Shown: positions 25,700 to 37,070 of the stretch, in pieces | How positions within the stretch are numbered: the first letter of the stretch is position 1 | Layout of the letters: each line of letters starts with the position of its first letter | Origin: Pedobacter heparinus DSM 2366 | Lineage (GTDB): Bacteria; Bacteroidota; Bacteroidia; Sphingobacteriales; Sphingobacteriaceae | Assembly: GCF_000023825.1 (NCBI RefSeq) | Contig: NC_013061.1 | Coordinates: forward strand, 3,534,001-3,598,000 | Length of the DNA: 64,000 nucleotides | Direction: 5' to 3' | Made by a program: the position numbers and the translations under genes | The notes under the pieces: generated by a model | Seen by the model: the letters and a program-made list of their open reading frames with translations, nothing else | What the model was told of the DNA's origin: nothing | The model's database searches: none

Positions 25700-28600
25700 T
25701 TAATCTTGTCTGATAACTGTAATGAAGCCTTTGAACTTAGGTCTGCTGGTTCCGAAATCGATGACATAATAATAAGTACCTTCTGCCAAAGGTGAACCGT
25801 TTAATGTAGCATCCCAGCTGTTGTCGTACCCTTTTTTACCGTAAATGAAACGACCGGCCTTGTCAAAGATCCTGACCTCATTGTTTGGATATAGGTCGAT
25901 GTTATCGATTACCCATTTATCATTCAGCCCATCTCCGTTCGGGGACATGATATTGGTAGCCTTTATTGTGGCAAAGTCTTCCAGTACGGTTAGCGTAAAG
26001 CTTTTGGTTGCTGTACAACCGCTGGCATTGGTTACTGTTACCGTATAAGTTGTGGTCTGGCTTGGTCTCAGCTCCAATACTGCAGTATTTTGTCCTCTTA
26101 TAATACCATTTGCATTTGCCCATACATAGCTGCTGCCACCTGTAGCGGTTAACAATACAGCCTCTCCTTTACTGATCTCCGTTCCTTTATCACTGCTGAT
26201 GGAAACTACCGGCAGGGCGTTTACAGTAAGGGTAAAAGTTCTGCTATAGGTATCAATACCCCCGTTTGCCGTACCCCCATTGTCTTTTACAGTTACGGTT
26301 ACCCTGGCTGTTCCGGCCAGGGCGCCAGCTTTAATGCGGTAAGTTAATGTACCGGTAGCACCGCTGCCACTAACGTTTAAAGCATCAAATAAACCCGCAT
26401 TGTTACTGCTCACAGTTAAAGTGGTGGTTTGTGTGGTTTCGGGGCCTGCACTGATGCCAGTTAAAGCAACTGTTTGTACTGCTGTTGTAAAGCAAATGGT
26501 CTGATCGGCAATAGCAGCCAGTGCAGGCGCTTCGTTCACATCGGTTAAATTGATGCTCAGTTCTTTTTCCAGCCAAAGGCTGTTTTGAGTGGTCGACCTT
26601 ACCCTTATTTTATAGACGGCCTTATTTTCATAATCCAGGGCAGCGCTGGTGTTGATTTTATTTCCGTTAATGGCAAACAGGGAATTGTCGGTATCCCCTG
26701 CTCCTGCAGCCAATGTATAAGTAAAGATGGCCGAAGGATCATCGGAAGTACTGCTCAGTGTACCGGCATTTGTGCCTGCCGGACTGTTTTCATAAAGCAT
26801 TACCCCAGCAAGACTGATGCTGGTTGGCGCACCTGGTTTAATTTTCAGGTTACCCGGTATATAACTGATGCTATAATTTGCAGCTGCTGCGCCGCCAATA
26901 TTGATAACATAATCACCAATAGGACTGTTGGTATTTGCAGTGGTAGTTATTTGCGGCTGGGCAGTCAGTGCAGCATTGCTGTCGTTGTTCACAAAGCCGT
27001 TGTAACTTGCAGTCAGGACAGGATTGGCCGTACCTGCAAACTTCTCTTTGTTATCGGCTGTAATGATCAGGGCTTTTTTATTTACGCTCAAAGCGCCGTT
27101 AACGTAGCTGATGGCATAATTGTTTAATCCTGTGCCTATGGCTGCCGATGGAACAATAGCATAAGGCTGGTCGGCTACTGTTGCAGCTGCTGCTGCGCCA
27201 TTACTGGTCAAAGTTACGCTGTTTACCACATCGTTATTGATTAAACCTGTTGTACTAAACGCTGTGCCTGCAAAGTTAAGGGTTTCGCCGTAGGTCTTTA
27301 CCGCCGGCAGGGCGGTTATAGTCAGGCTCCTTTGCGCCACGGTAAGTGTACCATCAGTATTGCTTAATGTATAATTGCCCAGTTTACCCTGCGGATCTGC
27401 AAGTGTGGCCACAATCGGATAGTTTACCCCAGCAGCAGCGCTGGACACTGCACCTGTACTGCTCCTGCTAAGGCTGATGAGGTCACCATTCTGCAAACCT
27501 GTAAGGCTTCCTGTAAAGTCGGCATTACCCAGGCTTTCTCCATAGGCTTTGGTCCTGCTGTCATTTACAACTACCAGGGCCTTTGGATCAATGGTTAAAG
27601 TACCGTTTACATAACTGATGGTATAATTGCTTAGTGCGGTACCACTTGCAGCCGAAGGGACAAGCGGATAGGGACCACCGGCTACTGTAGCTGTTGCCAG
27701 GGCACCCGGACTGGATAAATTTACGCTGCCTACTGTATTACCGTAAACCAGGCCTGTAGCCGTAAACTCTGTTCCGCTAAAGGTTAGCGCAGTTCCATAA
27801 GTTTTGTTTAGCTGGGCAGCTGTGATGGTCAAAGGTCTTGGGCTAATGGTAAAATCAGCACCTACAAAATTCAGCGTATAATTGCTGCCCAGTTCCAGCG
27901 TACCCCGGCTAACCGGGTAAGTATTTACAGTTTCACCGGCAGTTCTGTCCAGTTTGCCCTTAAAGGCATCACCAGGTATAAGGGGTTCAGAGAGTGTATA
28001 CCCAAATTCAGGGTCCGGCTCACCGTAAACTTTAGCGCCGGTACTTGCTGTTACAGTTACGGCCCTGGCTTCAATTGCACCAGTTACAGCTACATCTGCA
28101 AGTTTATAATTGGCTTTGTCGGCCCCTGTTAAATTTAAGTCTGCAAAGGCAACCGGCTTTGTGCTTCCGGCATTTGGATTGTCGTAACTGGCCGATCCGT
28201 AAGTTACAGCCAGCTGGTCGTTGGCAATAAGGCCATCGGCTACAGAAAAATCAATAAAATTAACAGTGGCTGCTTCATTTCCATCATAAGTTTTACGCAC
28301 CGGGTTTACCCTTGCAGTTATTGTCCGTGCTGTTATACTTCCTGTTGTGCTTAAGGCCCCTGTAGTCAGACTGTAGTAGTCTTTCTTCGCACCCGAAAGC
28401 ACAAAACCTTTGACCAGCACTGTTTTATTTTCGCCGGCATTTTTACTGTCAAAACTTGCCGTTCCGCTTACTGTCAGTACATCAGACCCCACCAGGCCTG
28501 TTAGCTGGTAATTGCCTTCGCTCAATGACACAGCAGTTGTGCCATCATAGCTTTTGGTGATCAGTGGTGCGGCAGACAGGCTCAGGCTCAGTGCTTTGGG

Positions 28601-31600
28601 AAGAACGGTTAAGGTTGCCGTAATCGTTGCAGAAGTATAATATCCGTTTGCGGCCTGTGTAGCGGTGATGGTGGTGCTTCCGGGCTTAAGTAATTTAATG
28701 GAACTGCCGTTAACAGCAGCTACAGCAGGGTCGCTGCTGCTGTAAGTAAACGCGCCATCCGCATTGTTACTTTGCGGAGCCGTAATGGTGAAATCTGAGT
28801 CGCCATATTGTTTGCTCAGGTTGGCAAAATTACTCAATGTGGCCGGGCCGCTTACGGTAATATTAAAAGTCTGGTTTGTGCTACCTGCAGTATTGCTGGC
28901 TTTGAGCACTACAGGATGCACACCGATGTCTTTAACCTGTGGGGTACCAGTCAGTATAGCAGCCAGTTCGAGCATGTTAATGGTGTTTTCTGAAAAATTG
29001 TTGTAATACAGGTTTTCTGAATCATCGAGCAGCAATCCGAGTACATTTCTGGCTTCAGTCAGTTTGGTGCTGGAAGAAAGGTCTGCTGTATATTTTGTGA
29101 GACCGTAACCCGCCACATACAATGCACCGCTTTTGTCCATATCCAGGTTGTAGGCAAAAACATCCGGAATCAGTGTACTCACTGTTTGTCCGTCAAATTT
29201 AGCGATCCTTGTGATGGGGTAAGACTGACCGAACAAAAGGTTCCCTTGCTGGTCGAATACAAGGCCACTAAGATTTGCACCCGGCACATCCAGAAAAGTC
29301 TGGTAGGTTTTTGCGGTAGTGTTGATTTTAATGATCTTGGTTTGCATAGCGGCATAGAGCTCATTGTTGTGTACAGTAAAGCTCATGGGTCCGTTAATAT
29401 TGGTGATGACATCCGACTCGCCTGCTGCAGGGTTTGCCAGCTGGATGCGGGTGATCTTACGGTCATCTACCCGGCTGATGTAAAGATAGCCATCGTGCAC
29501 AGCTATTCCATAAACCCTTCCGGTAACGCGGTTTGCCCAGGGCAGGATGGCCCCATTGGATTTATTGATCTTATAAATGGCCTGTCCGTTGTATTCGGTA
29601 CTGTAGATGTTGCCCTCGCTATCCTTTGTAAGACCGGACATTTCGAGCGTAGAGGTGGCCAGCACAACCGGATTATATTTCTGGCCATCTAATGTCAGCC
29701 AGTCCGGCAAAGTTGGGGCAGCAATGCTGGTTTCCAGACTGCCTTCTTTGCTGGCTTTGATGGAATAACTATAGGCCTGGCCAACAGTTGCGGTAGTTAG
29801 GGGCTGGCTGGTAAAAGCAGGTTTGCCTGTTATGCGCAGTGTAGCTGTTATTTGGCTCTGGGTAAAGTAGTCGTACGCCTGCTGGGTAGCAGTAATAACC
29901 ACCTGCCCTGGTTTATGGATGGTTACCATGTTTCCAATAATGGAAGCTACAGCAGGATTGCTGCTGGTATAAGTAAATGTACCGAGGGCATTGTTGCTTT
30001 GCGGAGCGGTAAGTGCAAAAGGTGCATTACCCTCTGCTTTATCAAGATCAGGGAAATTACTCAATGTTGCCGGACCGGTTACCGTAATGTCAAAGTCCTG
30101 ATCCTGATTGCCATTGGTGTTTGTAGCCTTGAGTTTTATAGCGTTTACACCAGCTACAGTTGGGGTTCCGCTTAAAATACCCCCGTCTGTAATGAAACTG
30201 ACATTGAAGTTGCCCTGGTCGCTAATATACAGATTACCGGAAATGCTGCTCATTGCCAGTCCGAAAACCAATTTGAACTGTGCATCGCCAGACAGGCCTT
30301 CGGCAAAACCGGATGTCCCCTTACCGGCATAGGTGCTAACTACACCTGCAGGTGTAACTTTGCGGATGCGGAAATTATTTCTGTCTGCCACAAACACATT
30401 GCCGTTGGCATCAACAGCTACCCCTACAGGCATGTTAAACCTGGCGTTGGCCTGTGTCCCATCGGCAAAATCGGCGGTGCCGTTTCCTGCTAGTGTAGTT
30501 ACTACCCCGGCTGCAGTAATTTTACGGATGCGGTGATTGTCGCGGTCTGCTACATACACATTGCCCGCGGCATCGGCAGCAAGGCCTGTAGGAAATGCAA
30601 ACTGGGCTGCAGTACCTGTGCCATCTTTAAAACCTTTTACTCCGCTGCCTGCAAAAGTAGATACCACTCCGCCAGGTGTAATTTTACGAATGCTGTTCAC
30701 GTCCTGGTCGGTAACGTACAGGTTCCCCGAGTTATCGATAGCGATACCTAAAAGGTAGGTAAAAGTAGCGGTAGTGGTAGTACCATTTGCATAGCCATAT
30801 GTTCCTGTACCTGCAAAAGTGCTTACCTGGCCTGCAGGGGTAATTTTGCGGACACGAAAATTACGGGTATCTGATACATATACATTACCGGCTGCATCTA
30901 CAGCTACGCCGGAAGGATCATTGAATTGTGCAGCTGCACCTGCCCCATCGGCGAAACCAGCGGTCCCGCTACCGGCCAATGTGGTTACCACACCTGCAGG
31001 GCTGATTTTACGGATACGGTGGTTACCCCTATCAGCCAGATAAGTATTGCCTGCTGCATCCATAGCGATGCCAGCAGGTGAGTTGAACATAGCGCTGGTA
31101 CCTGTGCCGTTGGCATAGCCCAGATCTTTTCCCACAAAACGTTTCACCACCAGTCCTGGTGTTAAAACCAGCCAGTCTGGCAAACCTGCTGCAGTTAGGC
31201 TGATGGGTTCTTTGGCCCCAGAGATGGCCTGGATCTGGTAGGTATAGCGCTGGTTTACCGCTGCAGTGGTTACCGGAGTACTGGTAAACTGGGGGCTCAA
31301 TGGAAGTGGTGGCGCGGGCCTGTTTACGATCAACGTATAGGTCTTTGTACTGTTGTTCTGAGCGGTTACCCTTATTTCGATGGTATTATCGCCCGTTGTT
31401 AAAGGCAGTGCGGCAGATGCTGTTCCGCTGCTCAGGGAGGTATAGCTACCTCCGTTGAGCCTGATGTGCAGGCTTGCCGAAGCATGGTCAACAGTTGGGG
31501 TAAGGGTGATGCTGCTTACTGCAGGATCAACCGATGCGGTATAACCGAGTGTATTTTTATCAAAAACAGGCTGCAGTGTTCCTGAACTGATGGCCAGTGC

Positions 31601-32590
31601 ACTAAGGTTAGCATTGGCAGATGGTACAGCTATTTTATAGATCCTGCGGTTGGTATGCCCTACAAAAATATCACCGTTGGGGGCAATGCTCAGCAATTTC
31701 AAACCAAAAGTGCCCGTTGTTACATATATTTTAGTCCGCTGAAAGGTGGTCCCGTCTATTTTGAGTACATAATCTAAACTGTTTACAAAATACAGGTTAC
31801 CACTTTGGTCTACATCCAGGTCTCCGGTATTTACATACAGGTCCGGATCAGAATTTTTAGCAATCAGGGTAGTTACCGCACCGGTAACGCCATTTACTTT
31901 GGTAAGTGCACCATCGGCATCAATGGCAAAGATATTTCCGCTAGCGTCGATCGCCATGGTATTGATCTGCCCTGTTCCGGGAAGGGTTATCGTTTTAACC
32001 AGCGTCCTGGTGCTCACATCAACCACACTGATTCCACCGCTATGTCCCAGATAAAGCGCATTGCCATAGGCTTTAAAGGTATATGCGGTAGGCAGGGAAG
32101 ATCCGGGATTGGTATGTATGGGCTTCCAGAAGGATACGTTGCCGGCAGAAATTTCACCAAGGGTAAATCCATTATAACCGAAATACATATTGTTGTTCAG
32201 CAAGGTAATACGTGTGCCCAACGATGGCAGTGCTGTGCTGCCTGCAGGGCCCGATGGCAGCGGATTGGTACTGCCCGCAGTTGTAGGTATTCCGGCAATT
32301 ACGCTGACCTTGCCGTTCTGATCGATCTTCCGGATACAATAGTTCCGGGAATCCGTAACATACAGGTTGTTGTTTGCATCTGTAGTTATACCTCCGATAT
32401 AAGAAAATTGTGCAGTAATCGCGTCATTGTTGTCCCCTTCATAATAACCATCTACACCTGTGCCGGCATAGGGGCTTACAGTCTGGGCCTGGCTGCTTAA
32501 TGCTGCGAAGAAATGGAACAAGAACAATAAAATGAAAGTGGCAGATCGCTTTGATGAAGCAAAAAATAGTTGAGTAGCTGTTATATCCAT
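25700..32590 (-). CDS. Giant T9SS type B-sorted surface protein with NHL, Ig-like and MBG repeats (2296 aa)
   Basis: After a signal peptide ending about residue 36 (ALSSQAQ) come NHL-type propeller repeats, a cadherin-like beta-sandwich domain (about 330-425), then five or more clear NHL repeats (about 490-830; [26 protein letters not shown]). Next are Ig-like '[14 protein letters not shown]' domains, a third propeller-like segment, and a long run of MBG/YDG-type domains ([18 protein letters not shown]). A cadherin-like domain ([17 protein letters not shown]) precedes the C-terminal gliding-motility-associated domain ([15 protein letters not shown] ... YYYVIDFG). That last domain is the type B signal for type IX secretion. 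It is probably cell-surface attached; adhesion or glycan contact is inferred. Confidence 0.93.
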   Translation of the reverse strand: MDITATQLFFASSKRSATFILLFLFHFFAALSSQAQTVSPYAGTGVDGYYEGDNNDAITAQFSYIGGITTDANNNLYVTDSRNYCIRKIDQNGKVSVIAGIPTTAGSTNPLPSGPAGSTALPSLGTRITLLNNNMYFGYNGFTLGEISAGNVSFWKPIHTNPGSSLPTAYTFKAYGNALYLGHSGGISVVDVSTRTLVKTITLPGTGQINTMAIDASGNIFAIDADGALTKVNGVTGAVTTLIAKNSDPDLYVNTGDLDVDQSGNLYFVNSLDYVLKIDGTTFQRTKIYVTTGTFGLKLLSIAPNGDIFVGHTNRRIYKIAVPSANANLSALAISSGTLQPVFDKNTLGYTASVDPAVSSITLTPTVDHASASLHIRLNGGSYTSLSSGTASAALPLTTGDNTIEIRVTAQNNSTKTYTLIVNRPAPPLPLSPQFTSTPVTTAAVNQRYTYQIQAISGAKEPISLTAAGLPDWLVLTPGLVVKRFVGKDLGYANGTGTSAMFNSPAGIAMDAAGNTYLADRGNHRIRKISPAGVVTTLAGSGTAGFADGAGAAAQFNDPSGVAVDAAGNVYVSDTRNFRVRKITPAGQVSTFAGTGTYGYANGTTTTATFTYLLGIAIDNSGNLYVTDQDVNSIRKITPGGVVSTFAGSGVKGFKDGTGTAAQFAFPTGLAADAAGNVYVADRDNHRIRKITAAGVVTTLAGNGTADFADGTQANARFNMPVGVAVDANGNVFVADRNNFRIRKVTPAGVVSTYAGKGTSGFAEGLSGDAQFKLVFGLAMSSISGNLYISDQGNFNVSFITDGGILSGTPTVAGVNAIKLKATNTNGNQDQDFDITVTGPATLSNFPDLDKAEGNAPFALTAPQSNNALGTFTYTSSNPAVASIIGNMVTIHKPGQVVITATQQAYDYFTQSQITATLRITGKPAFTSQPLTTATVGQAYSYSIKASKEGSLETSIAAPTLPDWLTLDGQKYNPVVLATSTLEMSGLTKDSEGNIYSTEYNGQAIYKINKSNGAILPWANRVTGRVYGIAVHDGYLYISRVDDRKITRIQLANPAAGESDVITNINGPMSFTVHNNELYAAMQTKIIKINTTAKTYQTFLDVPGANLSGLVFDQQGNLLFGQSYPITRIAKFDGQTVSTLIPDVFAYNLDMDKSGALYVAGYGLTKYTADLSSSTKLTEARNVLGLLLDDSENLYYNNFSENTINMLELAAILTGTPQVKDIGVHPVVLKASNTAGSTNQTFNITVSGPATLSNFANLSKQYGDSDFTITAPQSNNADGAFTYSSSDPAVAAVNGSSIKLLKPGSTTITATQAANGYYTSATITATLTVLPKALSLSLSAAPLITKSYDGTTAVSLSEGNYQLTGLVGSDVLTVSGTASFDSKNAGENKTVLVKGFVLSGAKKDYYSLTTGALSTTGSITARTITARVNPVRKTYDGNEAATVNFIDFSVADGLIANDQLAVTYGSASYDNPNAGSTKPVAFADLNLTGADKANYKLADVAVTGAIEARAVTVTASTGAKVYGEPDPEFGYTLSEPLIPGDAFKGKLDRTAGETVNTYPVSRGTLELGSNYTLNFVGADFTISPRPLTITAAQLNKTYGTALTFSGTEFTATGLVYGNTVGSVNLSSPGALATATVAGGPYPLVPSAASGTALSNYTISYVNGTLTIDPKALVVVNDSRTKAYGESLGNADFTGSLTGLQNGDLISLSRSSTGAVSSAAAGVNYPIVATLADPQGKLGNYTLSNTDGTLTVAQRSLTITALPAVKTYGETLNFAGTAFSTTGLINNDVVNSVTLTSNGAAAAATVADQPYAIVPSAAIGTGLNNYAISYVNGALSVNKKALIITADNKEKFAGTANPVLTASYNGFVNNDSNAALTAQPQITTTANTNSPIGDYVINIGGAAAANYSISYIPGNLKIKPGAPTSISLAGVMLYENSPAGTNAGTLSSTSDDPSAIFTYTLAAGAGDTDNSLFAINGNKINTSAALDYENKAVYKIRVRSTTQNSLWLEKELSINLTDVNEAPALAAIADQTICFTTAVQTVALTGISAGPETTQTTTLTVSSNNAGLFDALNVSGSGATGTLTYRIKAGALAGTARVTVTVKDNGGTANGGIDTYSRTFTLTVNALPVVSISSDKGTEISKGEAVLLTATGGSSYVWANANGIIRGQNTAVLELRPSQTTTYTVTVTNASGCTATKSFTLTVLEDFATIKATNIMSPNGDGLNDKWVIDNIDLYPNNEVRIFDKAGRFIYGKKGYDNSWDATLNGSPLAEGTYYYVIDFGTSRPKFKGFITVIRQD

Positions 32591-32755
32591 ACGGTTCTTT
32601 AGATAATTGAAGCGCCAAAAATAATCCCGGAAAAGGGCATACAGAGGACCTCAGCTGGTCAAAATTGTCTTAACTTTAGAAGATAGGACACTAAAAAAGG
32701 ATTTTTTTTCCTATAACAACACAAAACGGGGAACAGAATCTACATTGAAATATTT

Positions 32756-33952
32756 TTATTTACTTTTTCTCAATTGCAGATACTGGGAAGGCGTTACACC
32801 GGTAAATTTTTTAAAGGATACAGAAAAGGTGCTTCTGGAAGAAAATCCTGATTCTTTAGCCAGGCCTTCCAAAGTTAGCGACCGCCAGTCGCCACTTTCC
32901 ATGCGCATTTTTACATAGTCGATACGGAAACTATTGATAAAATCTGTGAACCGCTGTTTATAATGGTTATTTAACACGTAGGATAAATGATGCAAGGGCA
33001 TTTTCAATGCCAGGGCCAGCTCATTGATCACAAAGCCCTGCTGTCTGAAGGGCGCTTCTTTTTGCATATAGGTTTCCAGCTGGGCCACATAGGCCTGCAT
33101 CAGCTCGGGGTTAAAAGGTGCCTCACGCAAAAGTGCGCCTGTAACGTCTGGCACTTCATCTGCTTTATTTTCCGGTAAAGTATAATTGCTTCTGGGTATG
33201 CCATATAGCACCTCTGGTTTAAAAAAAAGATAGACGCTTAAACAGGTAAAACCGATCACCTGCAAAAGTGTAGGAACAGAACGGGCAGAAGAAAGCACGC
33301 TAACTTTGGAACCCAAATTTACCCATGCGATAACAGACATGATGCCGAGCCCTAAATAAATGATTGAGCAAAAAACTGTAAAAGCAATCAACCAGCCTTT
33401 CACCTCTTTAAAAGCCTCCAGTTTGTCGCGTTTAATTACCTTCGCCAAAAGCAGCCATTGAAAAAGCAGGTACACAATTCCAAGTATCCAGCGCAATTGA
33501 AAATGCCAGAATGCTGGAACAATTCCAGATCCTTTTTGATAAGACATGTTAAAATTATTAACTATAGCATCTGCAACAGCTCTTTTAGTTTCTGCATCTG
33601 CAAAATAATAGGGCAGCAGATCAACAACATTTAAAATTGCAGGTATAAAATGCAGCCAGTCATATTTCCTGAACTTAATCTCGTCCAGCAGCACACTCCT
33701 GACGTATAAGTAGCTGCAACACGGAATGAGGTAATAAAGTGGGCTACCGATGCGAAATATTCCAGGTATATGTTTTAACCAGCCTGTAATCACCAGGAAA
33801 TAAAGCAGCACATACCAAAACCAGCTAAAAATCACTGTTCCAAGTAAACGGTTGGCATGGAGCTGGTACCTGCCCCGGGTGAAGAGTAAAATGCTTGTTA
33901 TAAAACTTGTAAAAAGGCTACCTGCAACAAAAATATCGTAAAAATTAACCAC
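32756..33952 (-). CDS. Membrane-bound AraC-family transcriptional regulator (398 aa)
   Basis: The N-terminal 240 residues hold seven predicted membrane helices (FVAGSLFTSFITSILLF ... VLLYFLVITGWL ... YLIPCCSYLYV ...). The C-terminal 110 residues are an AraC-type double helix-turn-helix: LALALKMPLHHLSYVLNNHY and GLAKESGFSSRSTFSVSFKK with FTGVTPSQYLQLRK. Bacteroidota have many such one-component membrane regulators; the signal is unknown. It lies 165 bp beyond the giant surface-protein gene (which is on the same strand) and could regulate it, but no site was identified. Confidence 0.9.
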   Translation of the reverse strand: MVNFYDIFVAGSLFTSFITSILLFTRGRYQLHANRLLGTVIFSWFWYVLLYFLVITGWLKHIPGIFRIGSPLYYLIPCCSYLYVRSVLLDEIKFRKYDWLHFIPAILNVVDLLPYYFADAETKRAVADAIVNNFNMSYQKGSGIVPAFWHFQLRWILGIVYLLFQWLLLAKVIKRDKLEAFKEVKGWLIAFTVFCSIIYLGLGIMSVIAWVNLGSKVSVLSSARSVPTLLQVIGFTCLSVYLFFKPEVLYGIPRSNYTLPENKADEVPDVTGALLREAPFNPELMQAYVAQLETYMQKEAPFRQQGFVINELALALKMPLHHLSYVLNNHYKQRFTDFINSFRIDYVKMRMESGDWRSLTLEGLAKESGFSSRSTFSVSFKKFTGVTPSQYLQLRKSK

Positions 33953-34133
33953 TAAAAAACCAGTTACTGTAATTAAAAGCTAAGCCAACCTGCACCATTA
34001 ACCAGGTATAGCGATTCCAGACCGAAATTATTAAAAACATCGCTGGCAAGCAAATTTTTAGTTTAACTATTTGCCCAAAAAAATCTACAGTTTCGTAAAA
34101 GAAGCAAGGGAAGGCTTAGCAATGGTATCTGGA

Positions 34134-34655
34134 TCAGTCCCTGTTCCAGAATGCAGGTGGCTCTATACCCAGGCTGCGCAGGTAAACAGTTCCCTGGGCA
34201 CGGTGGTGAATCTCATTGTCAATAAAATAAAGAATGCTGGAGAACACCTGTCCTTCGTACATACCAAAAACAACGGTATTTTCCTGAAAACGGGCTTCAT
34301 TGATTTTAGGCCAATAGGTTTTGATCTCTTCTGTTGCCTGATCCCATAATTGCAGCAGAACTGCTTTGGTAGCTGCGACATCTTTAGCCGAATGGTTGCT
34401 GAAACCTGTAGCTTCCGGCCATTCATCTGTTGCAATTCCTTTAATACCAGGCCCGGAAATATCCAGCAGTTCTTTTACCATGTCGGCAAAGGGACGCATC
34501 CCGCCAATGGAATAATCGAATATTTTATCTTCAGGGAAAGCCTCAATTACCCTCCTGGTAAGGCGGCGGTGTCCGAGCCATGCATTCAGCATGTCGGTAC
34601 CGAAGGCAAAAGAAGTAATGGCAAGTGTTTCGCTGTGGTTGTTTTCAGTTGTCAT
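34134..34655 (-). CDS. DinB-family protein (173 aa)
   Basis: A four-helix-bundle protein of the DinB/YfiT type. It has the characteristic C-terminal motif NEIHHRAQGTVYLRSLGIEPP, where the His residues help bind a divalent metal, and an upstream helix with a further candidate His (LNAWLGHRRLTRRV). Members act as metal-dependent thiol transferases or have no known activity; the substrate here is unknown. It is cytoplasmic and divergent from the S46 peptidase gene. The 181-bp gap to the AraC gene holds nothing recognised. Confidence 0.85.
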   Translation of the reverse strand: MTTENNHSETLAITSFAFGTDMLNAWLGHRRLTRRVIEAFPEDKIFDYSIGGMRPFADMVKELLDISGPGIKGIATDEWPEATGFSNHSAKDVAATKAVLLQLWDQATEEIKTYWPKINEARFQENTVVFGMYEGQVFSSILYFIDNEIHHRAQGTVYLRSLGIEPPAFWNRD

Positions 34656-34741
34656 AATGATGTTTTTAAGGTTAATCTTATTTTCTTACACAAAGAAAAC
34701 ATGGGCTACTGACAACCCTATGGCAGCCTGATTTATTTTTT

Positions 34742-34749
34742 TACCTTTG
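34742..34749 (+). promoter_or_regulatory. -7 box of the S46 peptidase gene
   Basis: TACCTTTG, a full TANNTTTG match, 22 nt before the ATG at 34772. No clear -33 TTG. Confidence 0.5.
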
Positions 34750-34771
34750 CTGCAACACTAACTAATGTATT

Positions 34772-36940
34772 ATGATAAAAAGAACAGTTTATCTGCTGTT
34801 ATGCGCCATAGTATTGTCTTTTGGCAATACTGTTAAAGCAGATGAAGGGATGTGGATCCCGATGCTGATAGGTAAAAACTATGAGCAAATGAAAAAGCAG
34901 GGCTTTAAACTTACCGCTAAAGACCTGTACAATGCCAATGGTTCCAGCTTAAAAGATGCCATCGTTCATTTTGGCGGCTTTTGTACAGGTGAGATTGTAT
35001 CAGACAAGGGATTGATCTTCACCAATCACCATTGCGGTTATGATGCCATTGCTTCTAACTCTACTCCTCAGAACAACATTCTTGACAATGGTTTTTATGC
35101 AAAAAACTATGGCGAGGAAAAACCGATTAACGGTCTGTTTGTACGCTTTCTGCAAAGAATGGAAGATGTAACCGCTAAAGTTAATGAAGCTACAAAAGGT
35201 TTAAAAGGAGCAGAAAAAGAATCTAAAATGCTGCAGGTATTTGAGACCATTGCAAAAGCTGCTGTTACAGGGCCAACCATTGAGGCCAATGTAAAAGATT
35301 TTTATAAGTCTAACCAGTTTATCTTGTTTGTTTATGAGCGTTTTGATGACGTACGCCTGGTGGGTGCCCCTCCTCAGAACATAGGTAAGTTTGGCGGAGA
35401 TACAGACAACTGGGAATGGCCGCGCCAGACAGGTGATTTCTCTGTGTTCAGGGTATATGCGGCGAAAAACAATGCCCCGGCAAAATATTCGGTAGAAAAT
35501 GTACCTTATAAACCTAAAAAGTTTCTTCCGGTTTCTATTAAAGGGGTAAAAAATGGCGACTTCTCTATCGTTTATGGTTATCCGGGCCGTACAGACAGGT
35601 ACCTGACCTCCTATGGGGTAGACATGGCCACAGAAAAGGTAAATCCTACGATCGTTAAACTACGCGACATCCGCCTGAAAGCCTGGAAAGCTGAAATGGA
35701 TAAAGATGTAAGCCTGCGCTTAAAGCTATCGTCCAAATATGCACAGATTGCCAATTACTGGAAATATTTTATCGGGCAGACAGAGCAATTGAAACGCTTA
35801 AAAGTTTCGGATAATAAACGTAAGGAAGAAAAATCATTTACAGAATGGGCTGCCCAAAAAACAGAATTTGCAGGCTTGATGGAACAATATGATCAGATCT
35901 ACAAAGATTATGATCCAATTGCCGTTCAGCGTACTTATATCAATGAAGGTTTCCTGGCTTCTGGCTGGGTTAGCAATGCCATTACGATAGGACGTTCATG
36001 GGCAGCTATGGAACAGAAAAAAGGTGACGAAAATTTTGCCGGACAGGTAAAAACAAGTGTAAACCAGGCCATAGCTACTTACGGAGAAACCTATAATGAG
36101 GCGGCAGATAAAAAGATCTTTGCCCAGATACTGGCTGCATTTTACAACGACGTACCGGTTAAATCGCAGCCTAAGTTTTATGCAGCGCTAGCCGAAAAAT
36201 ACTGGACAGGAAACCCTGAAACGACCTTTCAGAAATATGCAGATTACCTGTGGGAAAACAGTAAGCTGATCAGACCCGAGAAATTAAAGGCATTTATGGC
36301 CACCAACCCTTCGCTGGAAACCATTAAAGAAGATCCTGGATATAAATATGCGGTAAACCTGTACCCTCCTGATTACATCAAAACGAACTTTGGCTCGGCT
36401 GTAGCTGATTTTGAAACCAAAAAGGCAGAACTTGACCACCTGTACCTGAAGGCTGTGCTGGAAAAAAATGCAGGCAAGCTGATGTACCCGGATGCCAACT
36501 CTACCATGAGGCTTAGCTACGGCAACGTACAGGATTATCCTCCGAAAGATGGCATGGTCTATAAAACCACCACTACCATTGAAGGTGTGATGCAGAAGTA
36601 TATCCCGGGCGACAGTGAATTTGATTTACCGGCCAACCTGATTGAGAATTACAACAAAAAGAATTTTGGTCAGTATGGTAACGACGGTACTTTAACAGTT
36701 GGCTTTATTACCAATAATGACATTACAGGTGGAAATTCGGGTTCTCCGGTAATTAATGGCAATGGCGAACTGATCGGTCTTGCTTTTGACGGCAACTGGG
36801 AAGCCATGAGTGGCGATATTGCGTTTGATAAAAAGTTTAAACGTACCATTTGTGTAGATGTACGCTATGTACTTTGGTGCATTGATGTATTGGGCGGCGC
36901 GAAGAATATCATTAGCGAGCTTGATATCAGGAAGAAATAA
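34772..36940 (+). CDS. S46-family dipeptidyl-peptidase, DPP7-type (722 aa)
   Basis: A periplasmic serine peptidase removing dipeptides from N-termini. The signal peptide ends near residue 23 (GNTVKA); DEGMWIPMLIG is the typical mature start with the residues that anchor the substrate N-terminus. The catalytic His is in TNHHCGYDAI (86-87) and the nucleophile Ser656 in GGNSGSP. Residue Gly674 in LAFDGNWEAMSGD corresponds to the position that is Gly in DPP7 (hydrophobic P1) and Arg in DPP11 (acidic P1), so DPP7-like specificity is expected (family knowledge). The length of about 720 is normal. Single gene with a strong hairpin after it. Confidence 0.94.
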   Translation: MIKRTVYLLLCAIVLSFGNTVKADEGMWIPMLIGKNYEQMKKQGFKLTAKDLYNANGSSLKDAIVHFGGFCTGEIVSDKGLIFTNHHCGYDAIASNSTPQNNILDNGFYAKNYGEEKPINGLFVRFLQRMEDVTAKVNEATKGLKGAEKESKMLQVFETIAKAAVTGPTIEANVKDFYKSNQFILFVYERFDDVRLVGAPPQNIGKFGGDTDNWEWPRQTGDFSVFRVYAAKNNAPAKYSVENVPYKPKKFLPVSIKGVKNGDFSIVYGYPGRTDRYLTSYGVDMATEKVNPTIVKLRDIRLKAWKAEMDKDVSLRLKLSSKYAQIANYWKYFIGQTEQLKRLKVSDNKRKEEKSFTEWAAQKTEFAGLMEQYDQIYKDYDPIAVQRTYINEGFLASGWVSNAITIGRSWAAMEQKKGDENFAGQVKTSVNQAIATYGETYNEAADKKIFAQILAAFYNDVPVKSQPKFYAALAEKYWTGNPETTFQKYADYLWENSKLIRPEKLKAFMATNPSLETIKEDPGYKYAVNLYPPDYIKTNFGSAVADFETKKAELDHLYLKAVLEKNAGKLMYPDANSTMRLSYGNVQDYPPKDGMVYKTTTTIEGVMQKYIPGDSEFDLPANLIENYNKKNFGQYGNDGTLTVGFITNNDITGGNSGSPVINGNGELIGLAFDGNWEAMSGDIAFDKKFKRTICVDVRYVLWCIDVLGGAKNIISELDIRKK

Positions 36941-36950
36941 TTAAAAAATA

Positions 36951-36992
36951 AATTGACCTGTTTCTGCTGGGTCCAACAGAAACAGGTCAATT
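36951..36992. terminator. Long hairpin between convergent genes
   Basis: A perfect 16-bp stem AATTGACCTGTTTCTG / CAGAAACAGGTCAATT with a 10-nt loop, between the S46 peptidase gene (+) and the split-EEP lipoprotein gene (-). The following T run is weak on both sides, but the position fits a bidirectional terminator. Confidence 0.75.
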
Positions 36993-37070
36993 ATTCAATT
37001 ATTAATTGACACCCATAATTTCGGTACCTAGAGGCTATAAACGGTTTCTAAACCAAATAAAAATATAATG

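Noticed and set aside
26585..27127. Rightward 180-codon frame opposite the giant surface-protein gene
   Set aside because: It is antisense to repetitive, strongly biased coding sequence; the Cys- and Ile-rich product has no domain. The same holds for the 231-codon frame at 31805-32500.
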